Assembly: GCA_946541575.1 (NCBI GenBank)
Contig: CAMNJQ010000065.1
Span: 62,001 to 126,000 of the forward strand
Reading direction: 5' to 3'
Source: an uncultured Clostridium sp.
GTDB taxonomy: Bacteria > Bacillota_I > Bacilli_A > RF39 > UBA660
Length of the DNA: 64,000 nucleotides
The position numbers and the translations under genes are program-made. This document shows, in pieces, positions 44,492-53,986 of this stretch; position 1 is the stretch's first letter, and every line of letters starts with the position of its first letter. Below the pieces are notes generated by a model, which saw only the letters and a program-made list of their open reading frames with translations, had not been told where the DNA came from and made no database searches.

Positions 44492-47400
44492 TTTCTTTTG
44501 CTACAGTAAGCATTAATTTAATTCTATTAATTTGATTTGTGTGACTTGCTCCAGGGTCATAATCAATTGCAACTATATTACTTTCTGGATATAACTTTCT
44601 TATCTTTTTAATAACCGCTTTACCTACAATATGATTAGGTAAGCATGCAAAAGGCTGAACACAAACAATATTAGTTACTCCTTCTTTAATAAGTTCTACC
44701 ATCTCAGCAGTTAAAAACCAACCTTCTCCAGTTTGATTTCCTACAGATAAAATTCCATCTATATTATCTACTAACTTATAAATATCTACACTTTTTCTAA
44801 ACCTAGTATTTTCTAATGCTTTATCTATTGGTTTTTCATATAGTTTAATAATATCAATCATTACTCTACATCCATAAGCATAGGCATAACCTTTTTTCAA
44901 TAATTTAGATTTACCAATACCATCATATGCACTATATTTAACAAATCCCATTAATTCAGGAGCACATACTTCTACTCCTTCCTTTTCAAGTCTATCAACT
45001 AAATGATCATTTCCAAAAGTATGATATTTTATTAATATTTCTCCAACAATTCCTACTTTTGGTAAATCTTTAAGTTCTACTTTTATATCATTAAACTCTT
45101 TTACAATTTGCTTAACATTCTTCTTATAATCACTATTTTTACCATGCAATATAGCTTCACAGCATTTATCATTCCATTTATTATATAATGCTATAGACTC
45201 TCCTTTATTAACTTCATATGGTCTAGTTGAATAAAGTAGCTTCATTAATAAATCTCCATAGCTAATAGCTTGTAAAAATTTATTAATTAGAGGAACATTT
45301 AACTTAAATGCCTGTTCTTTTTCAAGGCCACTAAAATTAAGTGACATTACAGATACTTGTGAAAGGCCTGCATCACTAAGAGCTTTTCTAATTAATCCAA
45401 TATAATTTGTTGCACGACATCCTCCACCAGTTTGAGTAAGTATAACACTAGTATTATTAACATCATATTTACCACTAAGTAACGTATGAACTAGTTGTCC
45501 AATAACTATAATTGCAGGATAGCAAGCATCATTATTAACATACTTTAATCCAGTTTCAACCATTTCTTCTGTAGTATCTTTTAAATATACAGGCTTATAA
45601 CCAGCTGTTGTTAATGCTGCACCTAATAAAGGCATATGAAATTGTGAAACATCAGGAAATAATAAAATATGCTCTTTATCAACTTTATCAAATACATTTT
45701 TCTCATAACTATAAGGCTTATAAACATTATCGTTTATTCTCTTATTCATTGAAGCAATTAAAGAACGAATTCTAATTTTTGCTGTACCCAAATTATTAAC
45801 TTCATCTATTTTTATAGTTGTAAATAATTTATTATTAAACTTCAATATTTCTTCTGCTTGATCAGTAATAATAGCATCAAGACCACATCCAAATGAATTA
45901 AGATTAACAAGTTCTAAATTATTATAACGACTTACAACATCACAAGCATTAAATACTCTAGCATGATATTCCCATTGATTCATAACTCTTAACTTTGATT
46001 TAATCTTACTTAAATGACATATAGAATCTTCAGATAACACAGCAAGACCTAAAGAATTAATCATAGTATCTATTCCATGATTAACTTCTTTATCCAAGTG
46101 ATATGGTCTTCCAGCAAGAACAATAGCTTTTTCATTATGATTAATTATATATTCTAAGAATTCTTCTCCTTTTTCTTGAACATCTTTCTTAAATCTTTCT
46201 TGTTCTTTAAAACCAAGTTCAACTGCTTTTTTTACTTCTCTTTTCTTAAACTTATATTTTTTAAATTCAGGTATTTCTAGTAACCTCTTAATAAGTCCAT
46301 TTTTCTCTAAAGGAACAAAAGGATTAATATAGTTTATTTCTTGTTTATCTAATTCTTCAACGTTTAATTTTATTGCTTCACTATAAGATTGAACAATAGG
46401 ACAATTATAATTATTATCAGTAGTATCAAATTCTTTCTTTTCAAACATAATACAAGGATAAAAAATAGTTTTAATTCCTTTATTAATCAAATTCATTATA
46501 TGACCATGAACAAGTTTTGCAGGATAACATACTGATTCACTTGGCATAGATTCAATACCACTTTCATAAATACGTCTATTAGAATGATCAGAAATAACAA
46601 CTTTAAAGCCTAAATTAGTAAAAATAGTAAACCATAATGGATAATTTTCATACATATTTAAAACTCTAGGAATCCCAATTACACCACGAGGAGCATTTTC
46701 AATAGGTTCGTAATCAAACAATCTATCATATTTCCAAGAATACATATTAGGTAATGTTGTATTACTTCCGTTATTTCCACTACCTCTTTCACATCTATTA
46801 CCAGAAATAAATCTCTTTTCATTAAACATATTAATAGTCAAAGCACAATGATTTTCACATCTTTGGCATCTTGTATTAGTAGTTTTAACTTTTAAATTAA
46901 GTATTTCTTCTTTTGTTAACATAGATGTTTTAATATCTTGATCATCATACTTCTTATAATTTTCAAGAGCAATTAAAGCAATACCATATGCTCCCATAAG
47001 ACCAGCTATATCAGGTCTAATAACTTCTTTTCCAGTAATATTTTCAAATGCTTTTAATACAGCATCATTAAGAAAAGTACCACCTTGAACAACAATTTTA
47101 TCACCCAAAGTAGACATATCTCTAATTTTCATTACTTTTTGAATAGCATTTCTAATAACTGAATAAGATAGTCCTGCAAAAATATCTCCTAAAGGTCTAC
47201 CTTCCTTCTGAGTTTGTTTTATCTTACTATTCATAAAAACAGTACAACGACTACCTAAATCAATTGGAGCCTTACTCTTTATAGCTAAATCCACAAAATC
47301 TTGAACTGACATTCCTAAACTTTTGGCAAGTGTTTCTATAAAAGAACCACATCCACTTGAACAAGCTTCATTAAGCATAATAGAATTAACAACACCATCT

Positions 47401-48695
47401 TTAATTCTAATATATTTCATATCTTGTCCACCAATATCTATTATACTTTCTACTCCAGGTAGAAAATGATTAGCAGCTTCAAAGTGAGACATTGTTTCAA
47501 TTTCACTAATATCTAGATTAAATGCCGTTTTAACAAGTAATTCACCATATCCAGTTGAGCCACTTTGTCTAATAACTACATTTTTTGGTAATTTATCATA
47601 CAAATCCAAAATCATAGATTTAACTGTATCAAATGGTGTTCCTTTATTACTTTGATAATTTTCATAAAGAAGCTCTCCATCACTTCCAATTGCAACAACC
47701 TTACAAGTAGTACTTCCTGCATCTATTCCAACAAATACATCACCAACATAAGAAGACAAATCATACTTACTAATTGAAGCTTTATTATGTCTTTGAACAA
47801 ATTTTTTATAATCTTTCTCATTTTTAAATAATACAGGTAAGTTATTTGATTCTTCTTCAGAAAAATCTTTTAACTTATCTTTCAATTTATTAAAATCCTG
47901 AATATTAAAAACTTTCTTCTTTTCTTTATCAAGAATTGCTCCAATACAAACAAATATCTTTGTATCAATATTTGTTTTAACAATCTCATTTTCCTTTAAA
48001 TCTAATGTACTAATAAATCTTTGTCTTAATGAAGATAAATATGTTAGTGGTCCACCTAAAAACAAAACATTTCCTTTTATTGGCTTTCCACAAGCAAGAC
48101 CACTTATAGTCTGGTTAACAACTGCTTGCATAATAGAAAGAGCAATATCCTCTTTTTTAGCTCCTTCATTTAAAAGAGGTTGAACATCAGCTTTAGCAAA
48201 AACGCCACATCTAGATGCGATAGGATATATATTTTTTCCTTCATTAGCGAAATCATTAAGTCCTTCTGTAGTAGTATTTAAAAGAACGGCCATTTGATCT
48301 AAAAAAGAACCTGTTCCACCAGCACAAGAACCATTCATTCTCTGCTCTATAGTTTGATCAAAATAAATAATTTTTGCATCTTCACCACCAAGTTCAATAC
48401 ATACATCTGTTTCTTTTGCATACTCGTTAATAGCATTTTTACATGCAATTACTTCTTGAACAAAATTTACATCTAAAAACTTTGCAAGTGTTATTGCTCC
48501 ACTTCCAGTCATTGTCAAAGTATAATTAGACTTAGGAAATTTATTAATTATTTCATCAAATAAGTCTTCAATTGTTTTTTTTGTATTAGAAAAATGCCTC
48601 CTATATTCACTATATAAGATACTATTTTTATCATCCATTACTACTGCTTTTACAGTAGTAGATCCAACATCCATTCCTATATTTACTACTTTCAT
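44484..48695 (-). CDS. 2-hydroxyacyl-CoA dehydratase activase-related protein (fused BcrAD/BadFG x2 + DUF2229)
   Basis: 1403 residues. The first ASKHA ATPase domain has GMDVGSTTVK (about 7-16) and GSCAGGTGSF. The second starts near 317 with GIDAGSTTCK and has EACSSGCGSF. The Cys of each GSCxGG/SSGCG segment would sit at the bridging [4Fe-4S] cluster. A CQRCENHC cluster motif near 610 leads into a DUF2229 region and a C-terminal half like the dehydratase (HgdB-type) subunits. Large fused activases are common in anaerobic Firmicutes, but their reaction is unproven. Activases are very oxygen sensitive, so an anaerobic life is implied. Monocistronic. Confidence 0.87.
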   Translation of the reverse strand: MKVVNIGMDVGSTTVKAVVMDDKNSILYSEYRRHFSNTKKTIEDLFDEIINKFPKSNYTLTMTGSGAITLAKFLDVNFVQEVIACKNAINEYAKETDVCIELGGEDAKIIYFDQTIEQRMNGSCAGGTGSFLDQMAVLLNTTTEGLNDFANEGKNIYPIASRCGVFAKADVQPLLNEGAKKEDIALSIMQAVVNQTISGLACGKPIKGNVLFLGGPLTYLSSLRQRFISTLDLKENEIVKTNIDTKIFVCIGAILDKEKKKVFNIQDFNKLKDKLKDFSEEESNNLPVLFKNEKDYKKFVQRHNKASISKYDLSSYVGDVFVGIDAGSTTCKVVAIGSDGELLYENYQSNKGTPFDTVKSMILDLYDKLPKNVVIRQSGSTGYGELLVKTAFNLDISEIETMSHFEAANHFLPGVESIIDIGGQDMKYIRIKDGVVNSIMLNEACSSGCGSFIETLAKSLGMSVQDFVDLAIKSKAPIDLGSRCTVFMNSKIKQTQKEGRPLGDIFAGLSYSVIRNAIQKVMKIRDMSTLGDKIVVQGGTFLNDAVLKAFENITGKEVIRPDIAGLMGAYGIALIALENYKKYDDQDIKTSMLTKEEILNLKVKTTNTRCQRCENHCALTINMFNEKRFISGNRCERGSGNNGSNTTLPNMYSWKYDRLFDYEPIENAPRGVIGIPRVLNMYENYPLWFTIFTNLGFKVVISDHSNRRIYESGIESMPSESVCYPAKLVHGHIMNLINKGIKTIFYPCIMFEKKEFDTTDNNYNCPIVQSYSEAIKLNVEELDKQEINYINPFVPLEKNGLIKRLLEIPEFKKYKFKKREVKKAVELGFKEQERFKKDVQEKGEEFLEYIINHNEKAIVLAGRPYHLDKEVNHGIDTMINSLGLAVLSEDSICHLSKIKSKLRVMNQWEYHARVFNACDVVSRYNNLELVNLNSFGCGLDAIITDQAEEILKFNNKLFTTIKIDEVNNLGTAKIRIRSLIASMNKRINDNVYKPYSYEKNVFDKVDKEHILLFPDVSQFHMPLLGAALTTAGYKPVYLKDTTEEMVETGLKYVNNDACYPAIIVIGQLVHTLLSGKYDVNNTSVILTQTGGGCRATNYIGLIRKALSDAGLSQVSVMSLNFSGLEKEQAFKLNVPLINKFLQAISYGDLLMKLLYSTRPYEVNKGESIALYNKWNDKCCEAILHGKNSDYKKNVKQIVKEFNDIKVELKDLPKVGIVGEILIKYHTFGNDHLVDRLEKEGVEVCAPELMGFVKYSAYDGIGKSKLLKKGYAYAYGCRVMIDIIKLYEKPIDKALENTRFRKSVDIYKLVDNIDGILSVGNQTGEGWFLTAEMVELIKEGVTNIVCVQPFACLPNHIVGKAVIKKIRKLYPESNIVAIDYDPGASHTNQINRIKLMLTVAKEKK

Positions 48696-48814
48696 AAACT
48701 ACCACCGATAAGAATAATAGTATCACTAAAAAAAAAGAAAATCAATTTAACATATGATTTTCCACAATTTTCCATATATAATTATCAAAAAAAGACAATT
48801 ACTCAAAATAGTTA

Positions 48815-49165
48815 TTATTCTATATTTTTTCTACCATTTTTAGAAATTTTATTTTTTAAATCAATATACTTTTTACGTATTAAAAAACTTATACCTGCTA
48901 TTACAAGTGAAATAACTATAATAACGATACTAGTAATATCAATCCTTTTTTCACTAATAAGCATTCTAAAAGTACCAAAACCGATAATTGCAAACAAAAG
49001 CATAATTGTTTCTGAAGGATTCTTCTTTTTATTAACAGCATTAATTTTATCTATATCTGATATAAAATTACCACATTTTTTACACTCAGTTCTATTAATA
49101 TTATTCAATGTACCACAATAAGAACAAGTACAATTAATATTTACAAAAAAACTACAATGCGGACA
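48815..49165 (-). pseudogene. 3' part of zinc-ribbon membrane gene after in-frame TAG
   Basis: Continues the frame of 49166-49972 directly after its TAG stop. The first codons encode CPHC, then CSYCGTLNN and CKKCGN, completing the zinc-ribbon set cut by the stop. Two membrane helices follow (within the last 80 residues) with a basic tail. The same frame could restart at the TTG at 49108 to give a 97-residue product, but no ribosome binding site is seen there. Probably one gene interrupted by a nonsense change. Confidence 0.7.
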
Positions 49166-49972
49166 CTATTCTTTATCTTTTTCAAACAATTCACCACAAT
49201 TAATACATTTATTATCTGAAAATTTACTAATATTTAATTTATTTTCTTCTAATTTCCTTTCTTCTTCTTTTACTTTTAAAGATTCTATTTTTTGTACCTT
49301 TTTACAATTGTCCATTCTTTTATAAATATTTAGTATTAGTAATGTAAAAATAATACCTAAAATTATTAAAAGTAATAATTCGAATTCAGCATATATTTTT
49401 GATAGAAAAATATATAATAAAATAATAACCAATACAATACATATCATAACTAACTTAAGTTCATCTAATCTTCTATTAAAATATAATAATTTATCTTTAG
49501 TAGTGTTTTCATTTCCACAACTTATGCAACTACTACTATGAACATTGTTTAATGCATGACAAGACTTACATTCATATTTCTCAATACTTGAAAAATTACA
49601 ATTTGGACAAGCATCTTTATCGATATCAAAAATAGTTCCACAAGAAATACATATATTCTTTTTATTTAAAGCATCGACAGTCACAACTTCTTTTGTCTTT
49701 TTATAATATTTAAATATTAAATAAAAAATAATTATAATAATAATTAAAGGAAAATATAAAAAATTATCATAAATGAATTTATCAAAATGAAAACCATTGA
49801 AATAATAACTACGATTAAATACAATTCTTAAACCCAAAAAAAACATAACAACGAAAGAACAAGGTATAGATATTAATAAAATAATTATTTTCATAATAAT
49901 TTTCTCTTTTTCTTGTCTACTCTTAATATGTTTAACTTCTATATATTTATAATTATTTAAATTATCATTCAA
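49166..49972 (-). CDS. Zinc-ribbon membrane protein, 5' part (truncated by TAG)
   Basis: No recognised family. About 268 residues. Two membrane helices near the N-terminus (about 30-90) are followed by a zinc-ribbon group CISCGTIFDIDKDACPNC...CKSCHALNN...CISCGNE, two more helices, a coiled region, and then a second ribbon CINCGELFEKDKE cut by TAG. The part lost is in frame downstream (48815-49165). The start is uncertain. I use the TTG at 49972; a TTG at 49996 or GTG at 49981 overlaps the mnmE stop. Follows mnmE closely. Confidence 0.6.
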   Translation of the reverse strand: MNDNLNNYKYIEVKHIKSRQEKEKIIMKIIILLISIPCSFVVMFFLGLRIVFNRSYYFNGFHFDKFIYDNFLYFPLIIIIIIFYLIFKYYKKTKEVVTVDALNKKNICISCGTIFDIDKDACPNCNFSSIEKYECKSCHALNNVHSSSCISCGNENTTKDKLLYFNRRLDELKLVMICIVLVIILLYIFLSKIYAEFELLLLIILGIIFTLLILNIYKRMDNCKKVQKIESLKVKEEERKLEENKLNISKFSDNKCINCGELFEKDKE

Positions 49973-49980
49973 TATAATCA

Positions 49981-51333
49981 CTACTTCCCTAGACAAAATT
50001 GACTAAATAATTGATCAATTAATTCATCAGTATAATTTTCTCCTAGTATTTCACCTAATTTAGTCCAAATTCTTTTTATATCTATAGAAACTAAATCAAC
50101 AGGAACTTCATCCTTTATTCCTTTTTCAACATCTTCAAGAATCATAAGAGATTCTTTAGCTAAGGTTAATTGTCTTGTATTAGTAAATGTTTCAACATTA
50201 TTATCTATTTCATCTAGATTAAATAACTCAACTATTTTATTTTTTAAAGAATCTATTCCATCCATTGAAATTGTATCAGTATAAATAATATTATTTAAAT
50301 TTAGTGACTTAACATCTAATTTATTATCCAAATCTTTTTTATTTATAACAGTTATATATTTCTTATTTACAACTTTATCTATTAATAGTTTGTCTTCATT
50401 TATAAGTTCTTCATTATTATTTAATACTAAAATAACTAAATCTGCTTTATTTATTTGCTCTATACTCTTCTCTACCCCATATTTTTCAACAATATCTGAT
50501 GTTTCTCTTATTCCTGCTGTATCAATAAAATTAAGTTCAATTCCGTTTAATGTAATGCTTCCCTCTACAATATCACGAGTAGTACCTGCAATATCAGTAA
50601 CAATTGCTTTATTCTCCCCTAAAAGTCTATTTAAAATACTGCTTTTACCAACATTAGGACGCCCTACTATTGCAACATTTATTCCTTCTTTAATAATCTT
50701 TCTTGTTTCACTTTCTTTCACTATATTAGTAAGAGACTTTCTCATATCCTCTACTCTATTTTTTATTTTATCTAATGTTACTACTTCAATATCTTCATAT
50801 TCTGGATAATCAATATTTACTTCTACATTAGCAAGAAGCTCCAATAATTCTTGTCTAAATTTTCTAATAATACCTGTAAGCTTACCTTCAAGCTGATTAA
50901 TTGATTGAATTCTTGCTTTTTCAGTTTTAGAATTTACTAAATCCATAACTGCTTCTGCTTCAACTAAATCAATTCTTCCGTTCAAAAAAGCCCTTTTTGT
51001 AAACTCGCCAGGCTCAGAAAGTCTTGCACCATTTAAAATCATTGTTTCAAGTATCTTATTTGTAGTAGCAATACCACCATGACAATTTATTTCTACTACA
51101 TCTTCTCTAGTATAAGTTTTAGGTTCTTTCATAACTGAAACTAAGACTTGATCAATAACCTCATTCTTATCAATAATATATCCAAAATTAATTGTATGAC
51201 TATCTACTTTAGTTAAATCTTTTCCTTTAAAACATTTATTTACCAATTCAATACAACCGGATCCAGAAAGCCTAACAATTGAAATAGCTCCCTTGCCTAA
51301 AGTTGTAGAAATAGCTACTATTACATCATTCAT
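49981..51333 (-). CDS. mnmE: tRNA modification GTPase MnmE (TrmE)
   Basis: 450 residues. The N-terminal tetrahydrofolate-binding domain carries AISIVRLSG and EINCHGG. The G domain (about 220-375) has GRPNVGKSSILNRLLG, DIAGTTRD and DTAGIRE. The C-terminal CLGK is the catalytic Cys motif. Works with MnmG on tRNA wobble U34. I use the ATG at 51333 (MNDVIVAIS) after AGGAAGTG; a GTG three codons earlier lies in that site. An extended -10 promoter lies 24 bases upstream. Confidence 0.97.
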   Translation of the reverse strand: MNDVIVAISTTLGKGAISIVRLSGSGCIELVNKCFKGKDLTKVDSHTINFGYIIDKNEVIDQVLVSVMKEPKTYTREDVVEINCHGGIATTNKILETMILNGARLSEPGEFTKRAFLNGRIDLVEAEAVMDLVNSKTEKARIQSINQLEGKLTGIIRKFRQELLELLANVEVNIDYPEYEDIEVVTLDKIKNRVEDMRKSLTNIVKESETRKIIKEGINVAIVGRPNVGKSSILNRLLGENKAIVTDIAGTTRDIVEGSITLNGIELNFIDTAGIRETSDIVEKYGVEKSIEQINKADLVILVLNNNEELINEDKLLIDKVVNKKYITVINKKDLDNKLDVKSLNLNNIIYTDTISMDGIDSLKNKIVELFNLDEIDNNVETFTNTRQLTLAKESLMILEDVEKGIKDEVPVDLVSIDIKRIWTKLGEILGENYTDELIDQLFSQFCLGK

Positions 51334-51356
51334 AAATGTCACTTCCTAACAGGTAA

Positions 51357-51365
51357 ATTATAACA
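51357..51365 (-). promoter_or_regulatory. Extended -10 promoter for mnmE
   Basis: TGTTATAAT read 51365-51357, giving a leader of about 17 bases. Confidence 0.6.
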
Positions 51366-51370
51366 TAATG

Positions 51371-51400
51371 AAAAAAAATTCCTACTAAAAAGTAAGAATT
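51371..51400 (-). terminator. Terminator of the DUF2752 gene
   Basis: AATTCTTACT-TTTT-AGTAGGAATT stem with one G-U pair, then eight U on the RNA. Confidence 0.7.
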
Positions 51401-51430
51401 AATTAATATATTTCATATTATGTACAACAA

Positions 51431-51814
51431 TTACACTACTACAGGACCTAATTCTACAATAATATTTCTAAGTACCCAATAAATTAACACAATAATTAAG
51501 CAAATATACCATACTACTTTAGGGATTCTTTCATAGTAACTCTTCTTATTAAAAATTTTTGAGTATGCATAATTAATATATAAAAATAATACAAAGGGAC
51601 TACAAATAAATAATAAAGGGTTATAACGAAAAGCTTGATAAAAATCTAAATAAGCTATAGATTTAATCATTCTAGTTAATCCACATCCAGGACAATACAA
51701 TCCAGTTATTTCATGAAAAGGACAATAAAGTCCAATATTAAAAATGCTATAAATAATTAAATACAGCACTAATAATACTAAAAAAAACAGTTGTCGTTTA
51801 ATAAAAGTATTCAT
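51431..51814 (-). CDS. DUF2752 membrane protein
   Basis: 127 residues, three membrane helices (about 8-25, 60-80, 98-116). YCPFHEITGLYCPGCGLTRM is the DUF2752 signature (CPxCGxTR), usually in the loop after the first helix. Function is unknown. It follows the DUF4234 gene by about 20 bases, with a hairpin between them. Confidence 0.85.
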   Translation of the reverse strand: MNTFIKRQLFFLVLLVLYLIIYSIFNIGLYCPFHEITGLYCPGCGLTRMIKSIAYLDFYQAFRYNPLLFICSPFVLFLYINYAYSKIFNKKSYYERIPKVVWYICLIIVLIYWVLRNIIVELGPVVV

Positions 51815-51817
51815 AAT

Positions 51818-51850
51818 CTATAAAAGAAAAGGAACTACTAAGCAGCTCCA
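51818..51850 (-). terminator. Hairpin terminator after DUF4234 gene
   Basis: GGAGCTGC-TTA-GTAGTTCC with two G-U pairs, then CTTTTCTTTT on the RNA. Confidence 0.5.
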
Positions 51851-52200
51851 TTTTTTTCAGCAATTTTATTTAAATCACTTTGTACAATTACATATGTTAC
51901 TAAAGACAATCCAAATAATTGTAAAACAAGATACAATACAGAATTATCGTTAGCTTGTAATCCATTTTTTTGTTGAGCAACACTCATAGCTTTTCCAACT
52001 TTGTATGCCCAAAAGAATCCATAAATACCGCATGTAACCAATGTTAATAAAAATGACATACCACCAGATTGCATATCTGTATCTCCTGAAACATTTTTAA
52101 CATCATCCGTTAAACTAATAAACCAAAAGATACCATAAATACCACATGTTACAATTGATAAAATAATTGCTGTAACAACATCACGTTTTTGAACCATCAT
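51838..52200 (-). CDS. DUF4234 membrane protein
   Basis: 120 residues from the ATG at 52200 (MMVQKRDV), with AAAGGAG just upstream. Three helices; two near-identical repeats of SIVTCGIYGIFWF and TLVTCGIYGFFWA mark DUF4234. The C-terminus is VQSDLNKIAEKNGAA. Function is unknown. A longer frame adds 18 residues without a ribosome binding site. It has its own promoter. Confidence 0.85.
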   Translation of the reverse strand: MMVQKRDVVTAIILSIVTCGIYGIFWFISLTDDVKNVSGDTDMQSGGMSFLLTLVTCGIYGFFWAYKVGKAMSVAQQKNGLQANDNSVLYLVLQLFGLSLVTYVIVQSDLNKIAEKNGAA

Positions 52201-52226
52201 CCTCACTCCTTTACTACTATACCAAT

Positions 52227-52254
52227 AGTATATCATATAAACTCTTTTTTTCAA
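52227..52254 (-). promoter_or_regulatory. Promoter for the DUF4234 gene
   Basis: TTGAAA (52254-52249), 16-base spacer, TATACT (52232-52227), with TGA directly before the -10. Confidence 0.65.
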
Positions 52255-52280
52255 TAAAAAAAGAGCATTAGCTCTTAATC
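52254..52280 (-). terminator. Terminator after jag
   Basis: AGAGC-TAAT-GCTCT followed by TTTTTTTATT on the RNA; overlaps the jag stop. Confidence 0.75.
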
Positions 52281-52886
52281 ATTTCTTACTTTTATTACAA
52301 CACATCTATTAGGTTCTTCGCCAGTACTTTCTGTATAAACATATCTATCATCATTTAAAACATTATGAATTATTCTTCTTTCATAAGAATTCATAGGATC
52401 TAGTTTAGCTTCAACTTTACTTTTTGCTACTTCTCTAGCTACTCTTTTTGCCATACGCTCAAGATTTTTTTGTTGTTTTAACTTATACTCTCCTACATCA
52501 AGATTAAACTTATAATATGAATCAATTTCATTTTGAACAATTTGTTTAACTACTATATTAAGAGCATTCATATTTTTTCCATCTCTACCAATTAATAACT
52601 TATTGTTATCAGTATGTACAACAATATTTAATATGTCATCTCTAACTTTTGTTTCAATTTGAGCATTAAATCCCATATCAGTAACTATTTTCATTACTGT
52701 TTCTTTAATAAATTCATTAACATCAGATTTCTTTATTACAGTAACTTCAACCTTTTTTCCTTTAAATAATCCACCTTTTTGTTCTTTTACTTCATATAAG
52801 ATATCGTTTTTTTCAACAGATAACTCAGTTAGTGCATTTTCTAATGCCTCTTCTTCTGTTTTACCAGAAAATACATACTTCTCCAT
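52275..52886 (-). CDS. khpB: RNA-binding protein KhpB (Jag)
   Basis: 203 residues. The Jag-N domain (about 1-50, GGLFKGKKVEV) is followed by a type II KH domain with LLIGRDGKNMNALN near 98 and an R3H domain with NSYERRIIHNVL near 170. It binds RNA with KhpA and affects cell elongation in streptococci. It lies immediately after yidC, the usual order yidC-jag. Confidence 0.95.
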   Translation of the reverse strand: MEKYVFSGKTEEEALENALTELSVEKNDILYEVKEQKGGLFKGKKVEVTVIKKSDVNEFIKETVMKIVTDMGFNAQIETKVRDDILNIVVHTDNNKLLIGRDGKNMNALNIVVKQIVQNEIDSYYKFNLDVGEYKLKQQKNLERMAKRVAREVAKSKVEAKLDPMNSYERRIIHNVLNDDRYVYTESTGEEPNRCVVIKVRND

Positions 52887-52888
52887 AT

Positions 52889-53986
52889 TTATACCTTCTC
52901 TTTCCTTCTTTTAACAATTAAATTTTGTACTATAGTAAACAAATTAGTTGTAACCCAATAAACATTCAATGCTGAAGTCATAAAGAATGATGTAAATAAT
53001 ATCATTATAAACATAACTCTTGTCATTGTCTTCATTTGAGCATTATCTGGATTTGAAGCTGAATTCAAAGTTAGTGAAAAATAAGTAGATACTCCAACTA
53101 TTAGTGAAAGAACTATATATATCAAATTTCCATTAGTGATACCAGACATAGGAGTTGTTCCTAATTGTATAGATAATAAACTTTCCTCAAAAATAGCAGG
53201 TACCCTATTTATAGCTTCTAAAAATCCAATAAACAATGGAATTTGAATTAAAGCAAATAAACAACCAGATAAAGGACTAATATTATATTCTTTATATATT
53301 GCCATCATTTCAGTAGATTTCATATACATAGATTGTTGATCTGTCTTTCCAGCATATTTCTTTTCCAATCTATCTAATTTTGGTTTAGCTTCTTTCATAA
53401 GCTCAGATTGTAATGCTGTTTTTTTAGTTAAAGGAAATACAATTAATCTTATTAATAAACTTGTTACTATTAACCCTACTCCATAATTACTAAGTATATT
53501 ACCAAATTGAATGATAACCCAAGCTAATGGTTTAACAATTATTGTAGACCATAAACCATCATAATTACCACTTGTAACTGAAAAGTTTTTACATTCAGGT
53601 AACTCAAGATAGTTTTCTAATTCTGTACTACCATACTTTTCCTTATTTTCTAAACTATTATCTAAGTTTTCAACATAGTAATGATTAAGTTCTTCACTTG
53701 GCTTACACAATATATTCTTTGTTAAAACTTGGCCAGTTTCTTCAACAGTAATATTTTTATTATCAAGTTTTGAATCAACATTTTCACTTATCTTTTGTTT
53801 AACAAGTTCAGAAATTCTATTTTCATAATCTTCATCTGACTCATTTTCTTGTTTCTTATTTTCTTCTCTTATTATTGATTCGTAATATTTTTCCTGATTA
53901 TCATTATTATATTTTAGCTGCGAAGTACAACCAGTTAAAACAAAAACAACAAACAATAATAAAATGATTTTTTTCGTTTTCTTCAT
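52889..53986 (-). CDS. yidC: Membrane protein insertase YidC/OxaA, lipoprotein form
   Basis: 365 residues. The lipobox LTGC sits at about 17-20 of MKKTKKIILLLFVVFVLTGC, so it is lipid-anchored after Lgt and Lsp action. A charged external stretch (about 25-140, Glu/Asn rich) is longer than in B. subtilis SpoIIIJ. The five-helix insertase core follows (GVGLIVTSLLIRLIVFPLT, SPLSGCLFALIQIPLFIGF, NVYWVTTNLFTIVQN). The conserved Arg for substrate binding is in LLIRLIVFP. It overlaps rnpA by 4 bases. AAGGAG precedes the ATG. Confidence 0.96.
   Translation of the reverse strand: MKKTKKIILLLFVVFVLTGCTSQLKYNNDNQEKYYESIIREENKKQENESDEDYENRISELVKQKISENVDSKLDNKNITVEETGQVLTKNILCKPSEELNHYYVENLDNSLENKEKYGSTELENYLELPECKNFSVTSGNYDGLWSTIIVKPLAWVIIQFGNILSNYGVGLIVTSLLIRLIVFPLTKKTALQSELMKEAKPKLDRLEKKYAGKTDQQSMYMKSTEMMAIYKEYNISPLSGCLFALIQIPLFIGFLEAINRVPAIFEESLLSIQLGTTPMSGITNGNLIYIVLSLIVGVSTYFSLTLNSASNPDNAQMKTMTRVMFIMILFTSFFMTSALNVYWVTTNLFTIVQNLIVKRRKEKV

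Noticed and set aside
44484-48695. Activase-related gene as a complete 2-hydroxyglutaryl-CoA dehydratase system
   Set aside because: Separate HgdA/HgdB dehydratase subunits are not in the window; only the fused activase-type protein is present.
48755-48775. TTTTCCACA near the activase gene as a DnaA box
   Set aside because: Single near-match in a gap rich in T/A, away from the origin; expected by chance in this base composition.
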